From Muribaculaceae bacterium (GTDB taxonomy: Bacteria; Bacteroidota; Bacteroidia; Bacteroidales; Muribaculaceae): a DNA stretch of 19,837 bases. The DNA lies in contig JAEDFO010000045.1 of NCBI GenBank assembly GCA_016292745.1, positions 1 to 19,837 on the forward strand, given 5' to 3'. Each line of letters starts with the position of its first letter. The first letter of the stretch is position 1. A program made the translations under genes and the position numbers. This document shows, piece after piece, positions 1-7,382 of this stretch. Under the pieces are notes generated by a model. That model was not told the DNA's origin. It ran no database searches and saw nothing but the letters and a program-made list of their open reading frames with translations.

Positions 1-26
1 GCCATCGCCCAATCGCGGCAGTGCAT

Positions 27-61
27 AAAAAAAGAGGATTCCGATGCTTCGAAATCCTCTT

Positions 62-62
<1 letters not shown>
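27..62 (-). terminator. Rho-independent terminator of tRNA-His
   Basis: A 10-bp perfect stem (31-40 with 53-62) closes a 12-nt loop. On the minus strand it is followed by a run of T residues, the complement of the A-run at 27-33. It lies directly behind the minus-strand tRNA, and the base of the stem reaches the encoded CCA end, so stem formation and the tRNA 3' end share bases 61-62. Confidence 0.85.
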
Positions 63-139
<77 letters not shown>

Positions 140-154
140 ATTTGTTTGCGAGTG

Positions 155-186
155 CAAAGATATGCCAAAGTTTTTAATTGTGCAAT
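155..186 (-). promoter_or_regulatory. Bacteroidetes-type promoter for tRNA-His
   Basis: On the minus strand, TATCTTTG (162-155) matches the Bacteroidetes -7 consensus TAnnTTTG. An ATTG (186-183) lies 20 nt upstream in the place of the -33 TTTG. The box ends 15 nt before the tRNA 5' end, which fits a start a few bases before the tRNA. The -33 element is one base off consensus. Confidence 0.7.
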
Positions 187-308
187 ATCAGAGACAAAAA
201 AGATTGAAAAAATCTGTATCTGTAATGTAAATTCAATTATATGATACTGAAATTATGTAATTAAAACATAACGTTGGTTAAACGACGGATTTCGTTTGAA
301 TATTATAG

Positions 309-316
309 TAAATTTG
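309..316 (+). promoter_or_regulatory. Possible -7 promoter box before the NagB-LmbE gene
   Basis: TAAATTTG fits TAnnTTTG, about 95 nt before the start codon at 411. No TTTG or TTG lies 19-21 nt upstream; the nearest TTTG, at 295-298, is only 10 nt away. The call therefore rests on one box. The implied leader contains a small hairpin (GCGGC 348-352 with GCCGC 358-362). Confidence 0.35.
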
Positions 317-410
317 TATGTCGCAATGTCGCAGCATCTTGCACATGGCGGCAACGAGCCGCAATAAGCCCTGTAAAACAGAATATTAACCATATCCAAA
401 TATAACAGAG

Positions 411-2396
411 ATGAAAACCAACTTAAGTTCTCAAATCAAACTGGAACGCTTTCCGCGCCGCTACTATAGCCCGGAGGGGGAAGTGGAAACAACGACGCTC
501 ACACGCTACGAGAAGATTACCACCCGTATTGGCGAATCGATAGTGGAGGGCGTTGAGATGGCTGCCGCCGAAATTGCCTCAACCATTGCAAAATATGTTA
601 AGAAGAACGGCAAGTGTGTGATTGCCTTCGGTGCCGGCGATTCCACTCTGCCGGTGTATGCTCAGCTGGTTAACCTCTACACCGAGGGGAAAGTGAGCTT
701 CAAGAACGTGATTGCCTTCAACTTGGGCGACATTTTCAATGCTGAGCTCACCGACAGCGCCAGCACAATTGCCCGTCTGAAGGAGCAACTGTTCGACAAG
801 GTCGACATCAATCCCGACAACATCCACACCCCGGCTGCCCTTACCTCGAAGGACGACATCTACGAGGCTTGCCGTGCCTACGAAGAGGCCATCGAGAGTT
901 GCGGAGGCCTTGACCTCGCCGTGTTCGAGATTACTCCTACCGGCACTATTGCCTTCAACGAGCCTGGTACGCCTTCAACTTCGGGTTGCCGTCTCGCTTT
1001 GCTGGGCAACGACAGCAAACATCGCATTGCAACTTCCTACCATTGCGAGAATGTGCCAAACATGGCCATAACCCTCGGTCTTGCCAACATTCTTTCGGCT
1101 CGCCGAATTGTGTGCATGGCTTGGGGCGAAAATTCTTCGGCCACAGTGCGCAAGATTGTAGAGGAAAAACCCTCCGATGCCATGCCGGCTTCGTTCATCC
1201 AGATGCACAACAAGGCAAAGTTGCTTATCGACCTCTCGGCTGCCGAGAAACTTACCAGAATATGCCATCCTTGGAAGGTGTCGTCGTGCGAATGGACAGA
1301 CAAGCTAATACGTCGCGCCATTGTATGGCTATGCGACATCACCGGAAAGCCAATCCTCAAACTCACCGACAAGGACTACAACGACCATGGCCTTAACGAG
1401 CTTATCGCTCTTTACGGCTCGGCATATAATGTCAATATAAAGATTTTCAACGATTTGCAGCACACCATCACCGGTTGGCCGGGCGGCAAACCTAATGCCG
1501 ACGATACTTATCGCCCGGAGCGAGCCAAACCCTATCCAAAGCGTGTGATTGTTTTCAGCCCGCATCCCGACGACGACGTGATTTCGATGGGCGGAACGCT
1601 CAAGCGCCTTGTCGACCAGAAGCACGATGTGCACGTGGCATACGAGACATCGGGCAACATTGCTGTCGGCGATGAGGACACACTGCGTTATGTGATGCTT
1701 ATGGACAAGCTCGGCGATGCTTTCGGCGTTGACACCGAGAAATATCGCAAACTCAGCACTGAAATACACAGTTTCATTGCCAATAAGGTGCCAGGTGAGC
1801 CCGACACTCTCGACATACGCTTCCTCAAGACCAAGATTCGCGAATGTGAGGCCACCACAGCCTGCAACTACATCGGTGTGAAGCCCGAAAACGTTCACTT
1901 CTGCCGTCTGCCTTTCTATGAGACCGGTAAAATCAAGAAAGGCGATCTCCAGCGTGAGGATGTCGACATCATCAAGAACCTGATTTCATCGGTCAAGCCG
2001 CATCAGATTTTCGTTGCCGGTGACCTTGCCGACCCGCACGGAACCCACCGCGTATGTACCGACGCTGTGCTCGCTGCCGTCGACGAGCTTCTCGACGAAA
2101 CCGACTGGATGAAGGAATGCCGCATATGGATGTATCGTGGCGCATGGGCCGAATGGGAAATCGACCACATCGAGATGGCTGTGCCCATCAGCCCCGAAGA
2201 GCTCCGTTTCAAGCGTAACTCAATCCTCAAGCATCAGTCGCAGATGGAGAACGCCCCATTCCTTGGCGACGACGACCGTCTGTTTTGGCAACGTGCCGAA
2301 GAGCGTAACCGCAACACTGCTGTGCTATACAGTAATCTCGGTTTGGCTTGCTACGAGGCTATCGAGGCATTTGTTGAGTATCATCCAATCAAATAA
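411..2396 (+). CDS. NagB-like / LmbE (PIG-L) deacetylase fusion protein
   Basis: This 661-residue protein has two parts. Residues about 35-290 resemble glucosamine-6-phosphate deaminase: a phosphate-loop-like stretch GAGDSTLPVY (74-83), FNLGD (103-107) and IAFNEPGTP (180-188). Residues about 375-660 resemble the LmbE/PIG-L zinc-dependent N-acetylglucosaminide deacetylases. They contain SPHPDDDVISMGGT (383-396), whose His and Asp are typical zinc ligands, and DPHGTHR (541-547), which supplies the usual later His. By eye alignment to E. coli NagB, the residues matching Asp72, Asp141 and His143 are Gly106, Thr177 and Thr179, while Glu148 is kept (Glu184). The NagB half may therefore bind a sugar phosphate without deaminating it. 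Fusions of this size are known in Bacteroidetes and are often named as deaminases. The product is probably cytoplasmic, since no signal peptide is visible. The start has no Shine-Dalgarno sequence, as usual in this phylum. The exact substrate is unknown. Confidence 0.88.
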   Translation: MKTNLSSQIKLERFPRRYYSPEGEVETTTLTRYEKITTRIGESIVEGVEMAAAEIASTIAKYVKKNGKCVIAFGAGDSTLPVYAQLVNLYTEGKVSFKNVIAFNLGDIFNAELTDSASTIARLKEQLFDKVDINPDNIHTPAALTSKDDIYEACRAYEEAIESCGGLDLAVFEITPTGTIAFNEPGTPSTSGCRLALLGNDSKHRIATSYHCENVPNMAITLGLANILSARRIVCMAWGENSSATVRKIVEEKPSDAMPASFIQMHNKAKLLIDLSAAEKLTRICHPWKVSSCEWTDKLIRRAIVWLCDITGKPILKLTDKDYNDHGLNELIALYGSAYNVNIKIFNDLQHTITGWPGGKPNADDTYRPERAKPYPKRVIVFSPHPDDDVISMGGTLKRLVDQKHDVHVAYETSGNIAVGDEDTLRYVMLMDKLGDAFGVDTEKYRKLSTEIHSFIANKVPGEPDTLDIRFLKTKIRECEATTACNYIGVKPENVHFCRLPFYETGKIKKGDLQREDVDIIKNLISSVKPHQIFVAGDLADPHGTHRVCTDAVLAAVDELLDETDWMKECRIWMYRGAWAEWEIDHIEMAVPISPEELRFKRNSILKHQSQMENAPFLGDDDRLFWQRAEERNRNTAVLYSNLGLACYEAIEAFVEYHPIK

Positions 2397-2422
2397 TTTC
2401 AATTTCATAAGCGTTAAAGCGA

Positions 2423-2460
2423 CAAAAAAGGCGCGAGGTGGCATTGGTCATCTCGCGCCT
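2423..2460 (-). terminator. Rho-independent terminator of the hydrolase operon
   Basis: A 12-bp stem (2429-2440 with 2449-2460, one G-T pair) has an 8-nt loop. On the minus strand it is followed by six T residues (the complement of 2424-2429). It sits between convergent genes. On the plus strand the bases after it are not T-rich, so it probably serves mainly the minus-strand operon, although the stem could also block reads from the NagB-LmbE gene. Confidence 0.85.
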
Positions 2461-2478
2461 GTCGTGTTGTAGATATGT

Positions 2479-3264
2479 CTATTGGCACAGAAATTCATCA
2501 ACCAGGGCATTCAGTTGCTGCCGGTGCATGTTGCCGTTGGCATAGCGCGATGCTATCACCTCGAGTCGCGCCTCGGGAATGGCTGCGGCCAGAGTACGGG
2601 CCATCGACAGCGGATGCATTGGGTCGGCATCGTTGCCCACCACCATTACCGGCACCCGGATGTCGCCGTAGAGCCCGATGTCGCCCACCGGGGCATCGTC
2701 GGTCATCGCCACAAGGCTTGCAATGGCCGCCTCGGGGTACTTCCGCCCAAACTGTCCCATCACTGAGGCTGCACAAGCCTCGCTTTGGTAACGCATCTCC
2801 ATATAGCGCCGCGATGTGTTGATGAGTGCGCGAGCCTTTTCAGCACCATGGCTTTTCCACTGCTCGCCCACCATGTGCAGCATCTCAAGGTTGTCGGGGC
2901 GTGCGCTATCGGTCCATGCAGGGCGCACAGCCATCGCCTTGGTTACCATTCCGGGCATCTGCAGAGCCATCTTCAGTGCCATGCAAGCTCCCATCGATAT
3001 GCCGGCAACGGCACACGGGCTGCCAATTACTGTGTCGATAAAGCCGGCAGTCCAGCGGCACAGGCTGTTGAACGAAAAGCCATCGTCGGGCACCTCGCCG
3101 TTGTCGCCATGCCCCGGCAGGTCGGGAAAAAAGCCCTTTATGCCACTGTGAGCCTCGAGCAGCTTCTGCCATTGATGACGGTCGCCTCCAAGACCGTGGA
3201 GAAACAGCACCGGAGTGCCTGATTCGCCGATAGCATCGTAGATAAACTTTTCCATACTCATCAT
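2479..3264 (-). CDS. Alpha/beta-fold hydrolase
   Basis: The 261-residue protein has the layout of a small alpha/beta hydrolase. The oxyanion motif HGLGG is at 23-27, DLPGHG at 48-53, the nucleophile elbow GISMG at 88-92 (Ser90), the acid in GNDADP at 210-215 (Asp212 or Asp214) and the catalytic His in NMHRQ at 245-249 (His247). Length fits the MenH/BioH/esterase-like branch, but nothing fixes the substrate, and there is no signal peptide. The start codon overlaps the stop of the upstream isomerase by ATGA (3261-3264), a translational-coupling arrangement. A second ATG follows at once, and a third two codons later, so the true start could be slightly downstream. It is the last gene of a three-gene operon and is followed by a terminator. 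Confidence 0.9.
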   Translation of the reverse strand: MMSMEKFIYDAIGESGTPVLFLHGLGGDRHQWQKLLEAHSGIKGFFPDLPGHGDNGEVPDDGFSFNSLCRWTAGFIDTVIGSPCAVAGISMGACMALKMALQMPGMVTKAMAVRPAWTDSARPDNLEMLHMVGEQWKSHGAEKARALINTSRRYMEMRYQSEACAASVMGQFGRKYPEAAIASLVAMTDDAPVGDIGLYGDIRVPVMVVGNDADPMHPLSMARTLAAAIPEARLEVIASRYANGNMHRQQLNALVDEFLCQ

Positions 3265-4094
3265 TTTAGATATTTGTAGATAAGGCCCTTTACATAATCG
3301 GCGCAGCTTGGAGCCTCGTCGGCGCTGAGGCCGTGAAGCGTGATTGGTCCGTCGTAGCCAATGCCGGCAAGGGCAGACATGAATGCAGGATAGGGCAGAA
3401 CACCCTTTCCGGCAGCCACATGGCGTCCCATCTCATCGCGGTCCTTGGCATGCACACCTACAATGTGTGGTGCAAGCACATCGAGCCCGCGCTCAATGCG
3501 GTATCGCACCTCGTTGAGCGGCTCATGTTCAAACAGGTTGGCCGGGTCGAACACAATCTTCAGCCGTTGGCTGCCGCATTCGTCAATCAGTCGCAGAGCC
3601 TTGTCGGCGCTGTTAACCACATTGGCAGTCTCAGGTTCAATTCCGATGTTCACGCCACATTCCTCGGCAATTTCTATGAGCGGCTCAATAGCCCTCAGCA
3701 TGTCGGCCCATGCATCAGCACTGTCATTGTCGGGATGGCCGTGCCACATGTCGGCAGCGTCGCGAGTGCCGGTGCAGATGGTAATCAAGTGGCATCCCAG
3801 CCGAGGGCAGCAGCGCGCTATTGCCTCGAATGCCTTAATGCCTCTGCGCCGAACCTCGCAGTCGGGGTGGATTATGTTGAATGTGGCCGATATCGCATCG
3901 ATGTCGGTGCTGCAGTGCTTCAACGTGTCAGAAATGTTCTCCACCAGCGAATCGTCGATACTCATTGGCAACGACGTCGGTGTGTCAACACAGAAGTTAT
4001 ATTGTATGCGGCTTATGCCCAGCGCATTGGCTTGCGCTACACGTTCGGCAAGAGTGCCGCTGAATGTCTTTATGAATATGCCTAATCGCTTCAT
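3261..4094 (-). CDS. Sugar phosphate isomerase/epimerase (AP-endonuclease-2-like TIM barrel)
   Basis: This 277-residue protein resembles the xylose-isomerase-like TIM barrels used by sugar, inosose and hydroxypyruvate isomerases and epimerases. Likely metal ligands are Glu153 in GIEPE (151-155), Asp183 in FDPAN (182-186) and His215 in GVHAKD (213-218). A Gly-rich loop GKGVLPY (229-235) follows. The last barrel strand usually ends with a metal-binding Glu; here the matching stretch reads ITLHGL (251-256), so His254 may take that place. Both ends overlap neighbours by 4 nt: the MATE gene stop at 4091 upstream and the hydrolase start at 3264 downstream. The three proteins are therefore probably made together. 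No signal peptide is seen, and the substrate cannot be inferred. Confidence 0.87.
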   Translation of the reverse strand: MKRLGIFIKTFSGTLAERVAQANALGISRIQYNFCVDTPTSLPMSIDDSLVENISDTLKHCSTDIDAISATFNIIHPDCEVRRRGIKAFEAIARCCPRLGCHLITICTGTRDAADMWHGHPDNDSADAWADMLRAIEPLIEIAEECGVNIGIEPETANVVNSADKALRLIDECGSQRLKIVFDPANLFEHEPLNEVRYRIERGLDVLAPHIVGVHAKDRDEMGRHVAAGKGVLPYPAFMSALAGIGYDGPITLHGLSADEAPSCADYVKGLIYKYLK

Positions 4095-5413
4095 TCGGTT
4101 GTTGTTATGTCGTTTAATCGTTTTATTTGCTTAGGAAACAGGACAGCGAGCACCCCGCCGCGCATCAGCAGGTAGGCATTGAAGGCAATCCACAGCCGAG
4201 TGTTGGAGAATCCGTCGCCGCCGATGTAGTAGACGCCGAAAAACGTCAGCGCACCTGCCAGTGTCGACAGCAGCATCTGCCGCGATGCCGTCAGCCCAAC
4301 GTATATGCCGTCGAACATGAAAGCAACCACTCCGGCAAGAGGGAACACCATACACCACAGCCGGTTGTCGACAACCCCTTGACGGATGTGCCCGTAGTCG
4401 CTCAGCAACCATGCTATCGGCTCGATGCCAAGGCCATAAACCACCGTGAACACCACAGCAACGCCTGTGCCCCACAACATCAGCCGCCTCGTAGAGCGGC
4501 CAAACATTGACGCATCGCCACGTCCGGCATACTTACCGCTCACAGCCTCGCCGGCAAAGGCAAAGCCGTCGGTGAAATATGAATAGAATAGGAACAGCTG
4601 CATCAGAGTGGCGTTGACGGCCAGCACTTCGTTGCCGGCTCGTGCTCCTATCGATGTGAATGCCAGTGTGACTACCAGCAGAAACACGCTCCGCATGAAT
4701 ATATCGGCATTGACCTGGAAGAACCGGCTTATCCCGCCTGAACGCAATATCTTGGCTATGCTCATCGGCATCAATTCCCGGCCGTAGCGTCTTACAAGAA
4801 GCACCGCTGAGAGTCCACACGAGGTATACACGGCAACAACTGTACCCACCGCAATGCCTTTGAACCCTATGCCTAACACATACACAGCAATCACGCTGGC
4901 GCACACATTCAGCAGATTTTCGATTATCGATACTGCCATTGGATAGCGCGAATTCTGCATTCCCAGAAACCACCCTTTCAGCGACATCCCTACCATCACC
5001 GCAGGTGCTCCGTAGATGCATATCCGGTAGTAGCTCACCGCGGCTGCCGCCACCTCCTCGCCTGGCTTCAACACTGCCAGCGCTATACTGCACAGCACAT
5101 CTTGCAGTGCCAGCAACACCACTCCGATGGCAAGTGAGATGCCTACCGACCGGTAAAGCGTCAGGCTCTGCATATAACGGTCGCCACTTCCGTAATACTG
5201 AGCTGTCATTCCCGTAGTACCCATCCGCAGAAAAGTGAAGTTCCAGTATATTAGGTTAAACATCATCGATGCCACAGCTATCGCCCCTATATACACGGCA
5301 CTCTCCAGATGACCGGATAGCGACAGGTCGACGAGCCCCAGTAACGGCACTGTCACGTTGGCTATTATCGACGGCACGGCAAGTCGCAGTATTTCTTTGT
5401 CTATCGCATTCAT
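4091..5413 (-). CDS. MATE-family efflux transporter, DinF-like
   Basis: The 440-residue protein is hydrophobic throughout and fits about twelve membrane segments in two similar halves. The first half begins LAVPSIIANVTVPLLGLVDL (11-30), the typical MATE start. DinF-branch features are YFTDGFAFAGEAVSGKYAG (279-297) and FMFDGIYVGLTASRQ (365-379), which carry acidic residues (Asp282, Glu289, Asp368) in membrane segments. MATE proteins export cationic or aromatic compounds using proton or sodium gradients; DinF members are linked to oxidative stress and bile or drug export, but this one's substrate is unknown. It is the first gene of the operon, only 11 nt from a consensus -7 box. The start fits the usual N terminus of the family. 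Confidence 0.93.
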   Translation of the reverse strand: MNAIDKEILRLAVPSIIANVTVPLLGLVDLSLSGHLESAVYIGAIAVASMMFNLIYWNFTFLRMGTTGMTAQYYGSGDRYMQSLTLYRSVGISLAIGVVLLALQDVLCSIALAVLKPGEEVAAAAVSYYRICIYGAPAVMVGMSLKGWFLGMQNSRYPMAVSIIENLLNVCASVIAVYVLGIGFKGIAVGTVVAVYTSCGLSAVLLVRRYGRELMPMSIAKILRSGGISRFFQVNADIFMRSVFLLVVTLAFTSIGARAGNEVLAVNATLMQLFLFYSYFTDGFAFAGEAVSGKYAGRGDASMFGRSTRRLMLWGTGVAVVFTVVYGLGIEPIAWLLSDYGHIRQGVVDNRLWCMVFPLAGVVAFMFDGIYVGLTASRQMLLSTLAGALTFFGVYYIGGDGFSNTRLWIAFNAYLLMRGGVLAVLFPKQIKRLNDITTTE

Positions 5414-5424
5414 TTTTCTTCTTG

Positions 5425-5455
5425 CAAACTTACAAAATTCATTGCTCGAAACAAA
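5425..5455 (-). promoter_or_regulatory. Consensus Bacteroidetes promoter of the MATE operon
   Basis: On the minus strand, TTTG (5455-5452), a 19-nt spacer and TAAGTTTG (5432-5425) match the -33/-7 pattern fully. Only 11 nt separate the -7 box from the ATG at 5413, so the mRNA would have a leader of a few bases or none. Confidence 0.8.
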
Positions 5456-5508
5456 ACTTTGTCAAAAACTCGCTATAATAGGGCAGATATTGTTCTATTT
5501 TTCTTGTT

Positions 5509-5543
5509 TTTGCCACCCAGCCACCGTTTTTTTATTATTTTTG
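5509..5543 (+). promoter_or_regulatory. Probable promoter of the dus gene
   Basis: TATTTTTG (5536-5543) fits the TAnnTTTG -7 box. A TTTG (5509-5512) lies 23 nt upstream, a little farther than the usual 19-21. The predicted transcript start lies downstream of the long-ORF start at 5459, which supports the internal ATG at 5567 as the real start of dus. Confidence 0.5.
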
Positions 5544-5566
5544 TAAGTTATAAAAGTTATCTGACA

Positions 5567-6550
5567 ATGAAAATCGCCGACATCGACTTAGGAGAGCGCC
5601 CTTTGCTGCTCGCTCCAATGGAGGACGTCACCGACCCCTCGTTCCGGCTCCTTTGCCGCGAGCATGGGGCTGATATGGTGTACACTGAATTTGTGTCGGC
5701 CGATGCCCTTATCCGCAACATCAACAGCACCACCCGAAAACTCTTTATCGACCCTCGGGAGCGCCCTGCAGCAATACAGATTTATGGGCGCGAGCCGGAG
5801 CCAATGGTTGAGGCCGCTCGGATTGCCGAGCAGGCACATCCCGATATCCTCGACATAAACTTTGGTTGTCCGGTCAAGAAAGTAGCTGGCAAAGGTGCCG
5901 GAGCAGGCTTGCTTCGCGACGTGCCAAAGATGCTGCAGATTACGCGTGCCGTGGTCGATGCTGTCAAGGTGCCGGTAACCGTAAAGACTCGTCTCGGATG
6001 GGACGCGGAAAGCAAAATCATCGAAACTCTTGCCGAGCAGCTGCAGGACTGTGGAATCAAAGCTCTCACAATCCATGGTCGCACACGTAGCCAGATGTAC
6101 AACGGCGAAGCCGACTGGACACTGATTGGCAAAGTCAAGGAGAATCCGCGCATCAAAATCCCAATAATCGGCAATGGCGACGTCACCACCGCCCAGCGCG
6201 CAAGCGAGTGCTTCGACCGCTATGGAGTGGATGCCGTGATGATTGGCAGAGCCTCAATTGGTGCCCCATGGATTTTCAGCGAAATAAAGCAGCAGATGGC
6301 TGGCAACACAGGTTTCGCTCTCTCCGTCGGGCAGAAAATGGCAGTGCTTCGCCGGCAGATTATGGAAAGTGTCGACCGTATCGACGAATACCGCGGTATA
6401 CTCCACATCCGCCGTCATCTCGCAGCCACGCCGCTATTCAAGGGTATCCCAAACTTCCGTCCAATAAGGATTGCAATGCTTCAGGCCGACACCCTCGACG
6501 CTCTAATGGCAATCCTCGACGATGTGCAGAATCATTACCTCAATATGTAG
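5567..6550 (+). CDS. dus: tRNA-dihydrouridine synthase (DusB-like)
   Basis: This 327-residue flavoprotein reduces uridine to dihydrouridine in the D loop of tRNAs. Family motifs occur in order: APMEDVTDPSFR (16-27), NFGCPVKKVAGKGAGAGLL (98-116) with catalytic Cys101, VKTRLGWD (139-146), IHGRTRSQMYNG (169-180) and GNGDV (202-206), with FMN phosphate binding through IGRASIGAPW (226-235). Length fits the family. The reading frame is open back to 5459, but the 36 extra residues are low-complexity and hydrophobic, lie partly upstream of the predicted promoter, and do not belong to the Dus fold, so I start at 5567. The downstream GIN-domain gene begins about 20 nt after the stop and may share the transcript. 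Confidence 0.95.
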   Translation: MKIADIDLGERPLLLAPMEDVTDPSFRLLCREHGADMVYTEFVSADALIRNINSTTRKLFIDPRERPAAIQIYGREPEPMVEAARIAEQAHPDILDINFGCPVKKVAGKGAGAGLLRDVPKMLQITRAVVDAVKVPVTVKTRLGWDAESKIIETLAEQLQDCGIKALTIHGRTRSQMYNGEADWTLIGKVKENPRIKIPIIGNGDVTTAQRASECFDRYGVDAVMIGRASIGAPWIFSEIKQQMAGNTGFALSVGQKMAVLRRQIMESVDRIDEYRGILHIRRHLAATPLFKGIPNFRPIRIAMLQADTLDALMAILDDVQNHYLNM

Positions 6551-6575
6551 TTACACAATATAATATATGTATATC

Positions 6576-7286
6576 ATGAACAGAATACTCTTATCAGCAT
6601 CGGCCTTGTTGCTCTTTTCGGCAGCTGTCTCAGCTCAGGAGGCTGCTCACACATACAACGTTAAGGTGGGAGACTTCACCGAGCTAAAAGTCGACGACAA
6701 TATCAACGTGGTTTACTCCAACAATCCCGATTCGGTGGGGATGGCGCGATTCGTAACAGCCAAGAACCCCGATGCCGTGATGTTCAACAATAATAAGAAG
6801 GGAACACTCACAATTCGTGTGGCCACCGACGACGTCAACAAACCATATTTGCCTACGGTCTTCGTTTACTCCGACTTCCTGCAGTCGGTGAAGAACAGCG
6901 CCGACAGCACAGTGAGAATAGTGGCCATGAAACCGGTGCCGGAATTCAAGCTGCAGACGTCGGCCAATGGCAAAATCATTGCCAAGACCGTTGAAGCCAC
7001 AACTGTCAGTGCTCAAATCAATACAGGCAAAGGCGTGATTATTCTTGGCGGAAAGTGTTCCGAAGGACAGCTTAAGCTTATCGGAACAGGCGAAATCCAA
7101 GCTGACCAACTCGTTTGCACCAATATATCGTGTCGTATGCTTGGCACTGGAACCATCGGCTGCAACGTGTCGGGCGTGCTATCCATCAAGGGTAGTGGCA
7201 CCGGAAAGGTGTACTATAAAGGCAAGCCTTCAGAAATCAAGACATCAACTCTCGGCCCGGTAAAGGCCATCCCGATGGACGAATAA
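6576..7286 (+). CDS. Secreted GIN-domain (DUF2807) protein
   Basis: The 236-residue product begins with a clear signal peptide, MNRILLSASALLLFSAAVSA, with likely cleavage after residue 20. The mature part starts with the GIN-like pattern FTELKVDDNINVVYS (34-48). It ends in short repeats of a right-handed beta-helix type: NTGKGVII (149-156), IGTGEIQ (169-175), LGTGTIG (189-195) and KGSGTGKVYY (205-214). Such proteins are common in Bacteroidetes and were once called auto-transporter adhesin head domains; their role is not settled. It is probably periplasmic or attached outside. An ATG at 6567 would add three residues, but the signal peptide fits the internal ATG at 6576 better. Spacing after dus suggests cotranscription rather than a shared function. 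Confidence 0.82.
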   Translation: MNRILLSASALLLFSAAVSAQEAAHTYNVKVGDFTELKVDDNINVVYSNNPDSVGMARFVTAKNPDAVMFNNNKKGTLTIRVATDDVNKPYLPTVFVYSDFLQSVKNSADSTVRIVAMKPVPEFKLQTSANGKIIAKTVEATTVSAQINTGKGVIILGGKCSEGQLKLIGTGEIQADQLVCTNISCRMLGTGTIGCNVSGVLSIKGSGTGKVYYKGKPSEIKTSTLGPVKAIPMDE

Positions 7287-7303
7287 TAAACGAGACTCAC
7301 TCT

Positions 7304-7330
7304 GGGAACGGCATCCTGGTTGCCGTTCCC
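7304..7330 (+). other. Perfect hairpin between the GIN gene and the sulfatase
   Basis: A perfect 10-bp stem GGGAACGGCA/TGCCGTTCCC encloses a 7-nt loop 17 bases after the GIN-gene stop. No T-run follows on either strand, so it is not a standard intrinsic terminator. It could protect the upstream mRNA 3' end, weaken read-through or act as a leader element of the sulfatase. The frame of the sulfatase is open through it, but the better start lies downstream. Confidence 0.55.
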
Positions 7331-7382
7331 TAAAGTGGGTGTCATCGAGAATCATTATGTTAACCAAATTCAATGTAATATC

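Noticed and set aside
1329..1898. Long minus-strand open frame (189 codons) opposite the NagB-LmbE gene
   Set aside because: It is entirely inside a well-supported gene, matches no family I know and follows from the codon bias of the plus-strand gene.
5459..5566. N-terminal extension of the dus reading frame (36 extra codons)
   Set aside because: The added residues are hydrophobic and not part of the Dus fold, and a -7 promoter box lies inside the stretch, so translation from 5459 is unlikely.
7320..7382. Upstream start of the sulfatase
   Set aside because: It lies within the 10-bp hairpin and puts 21 residues before a normal signal peptide, so the ATG at 7383 is preferred.
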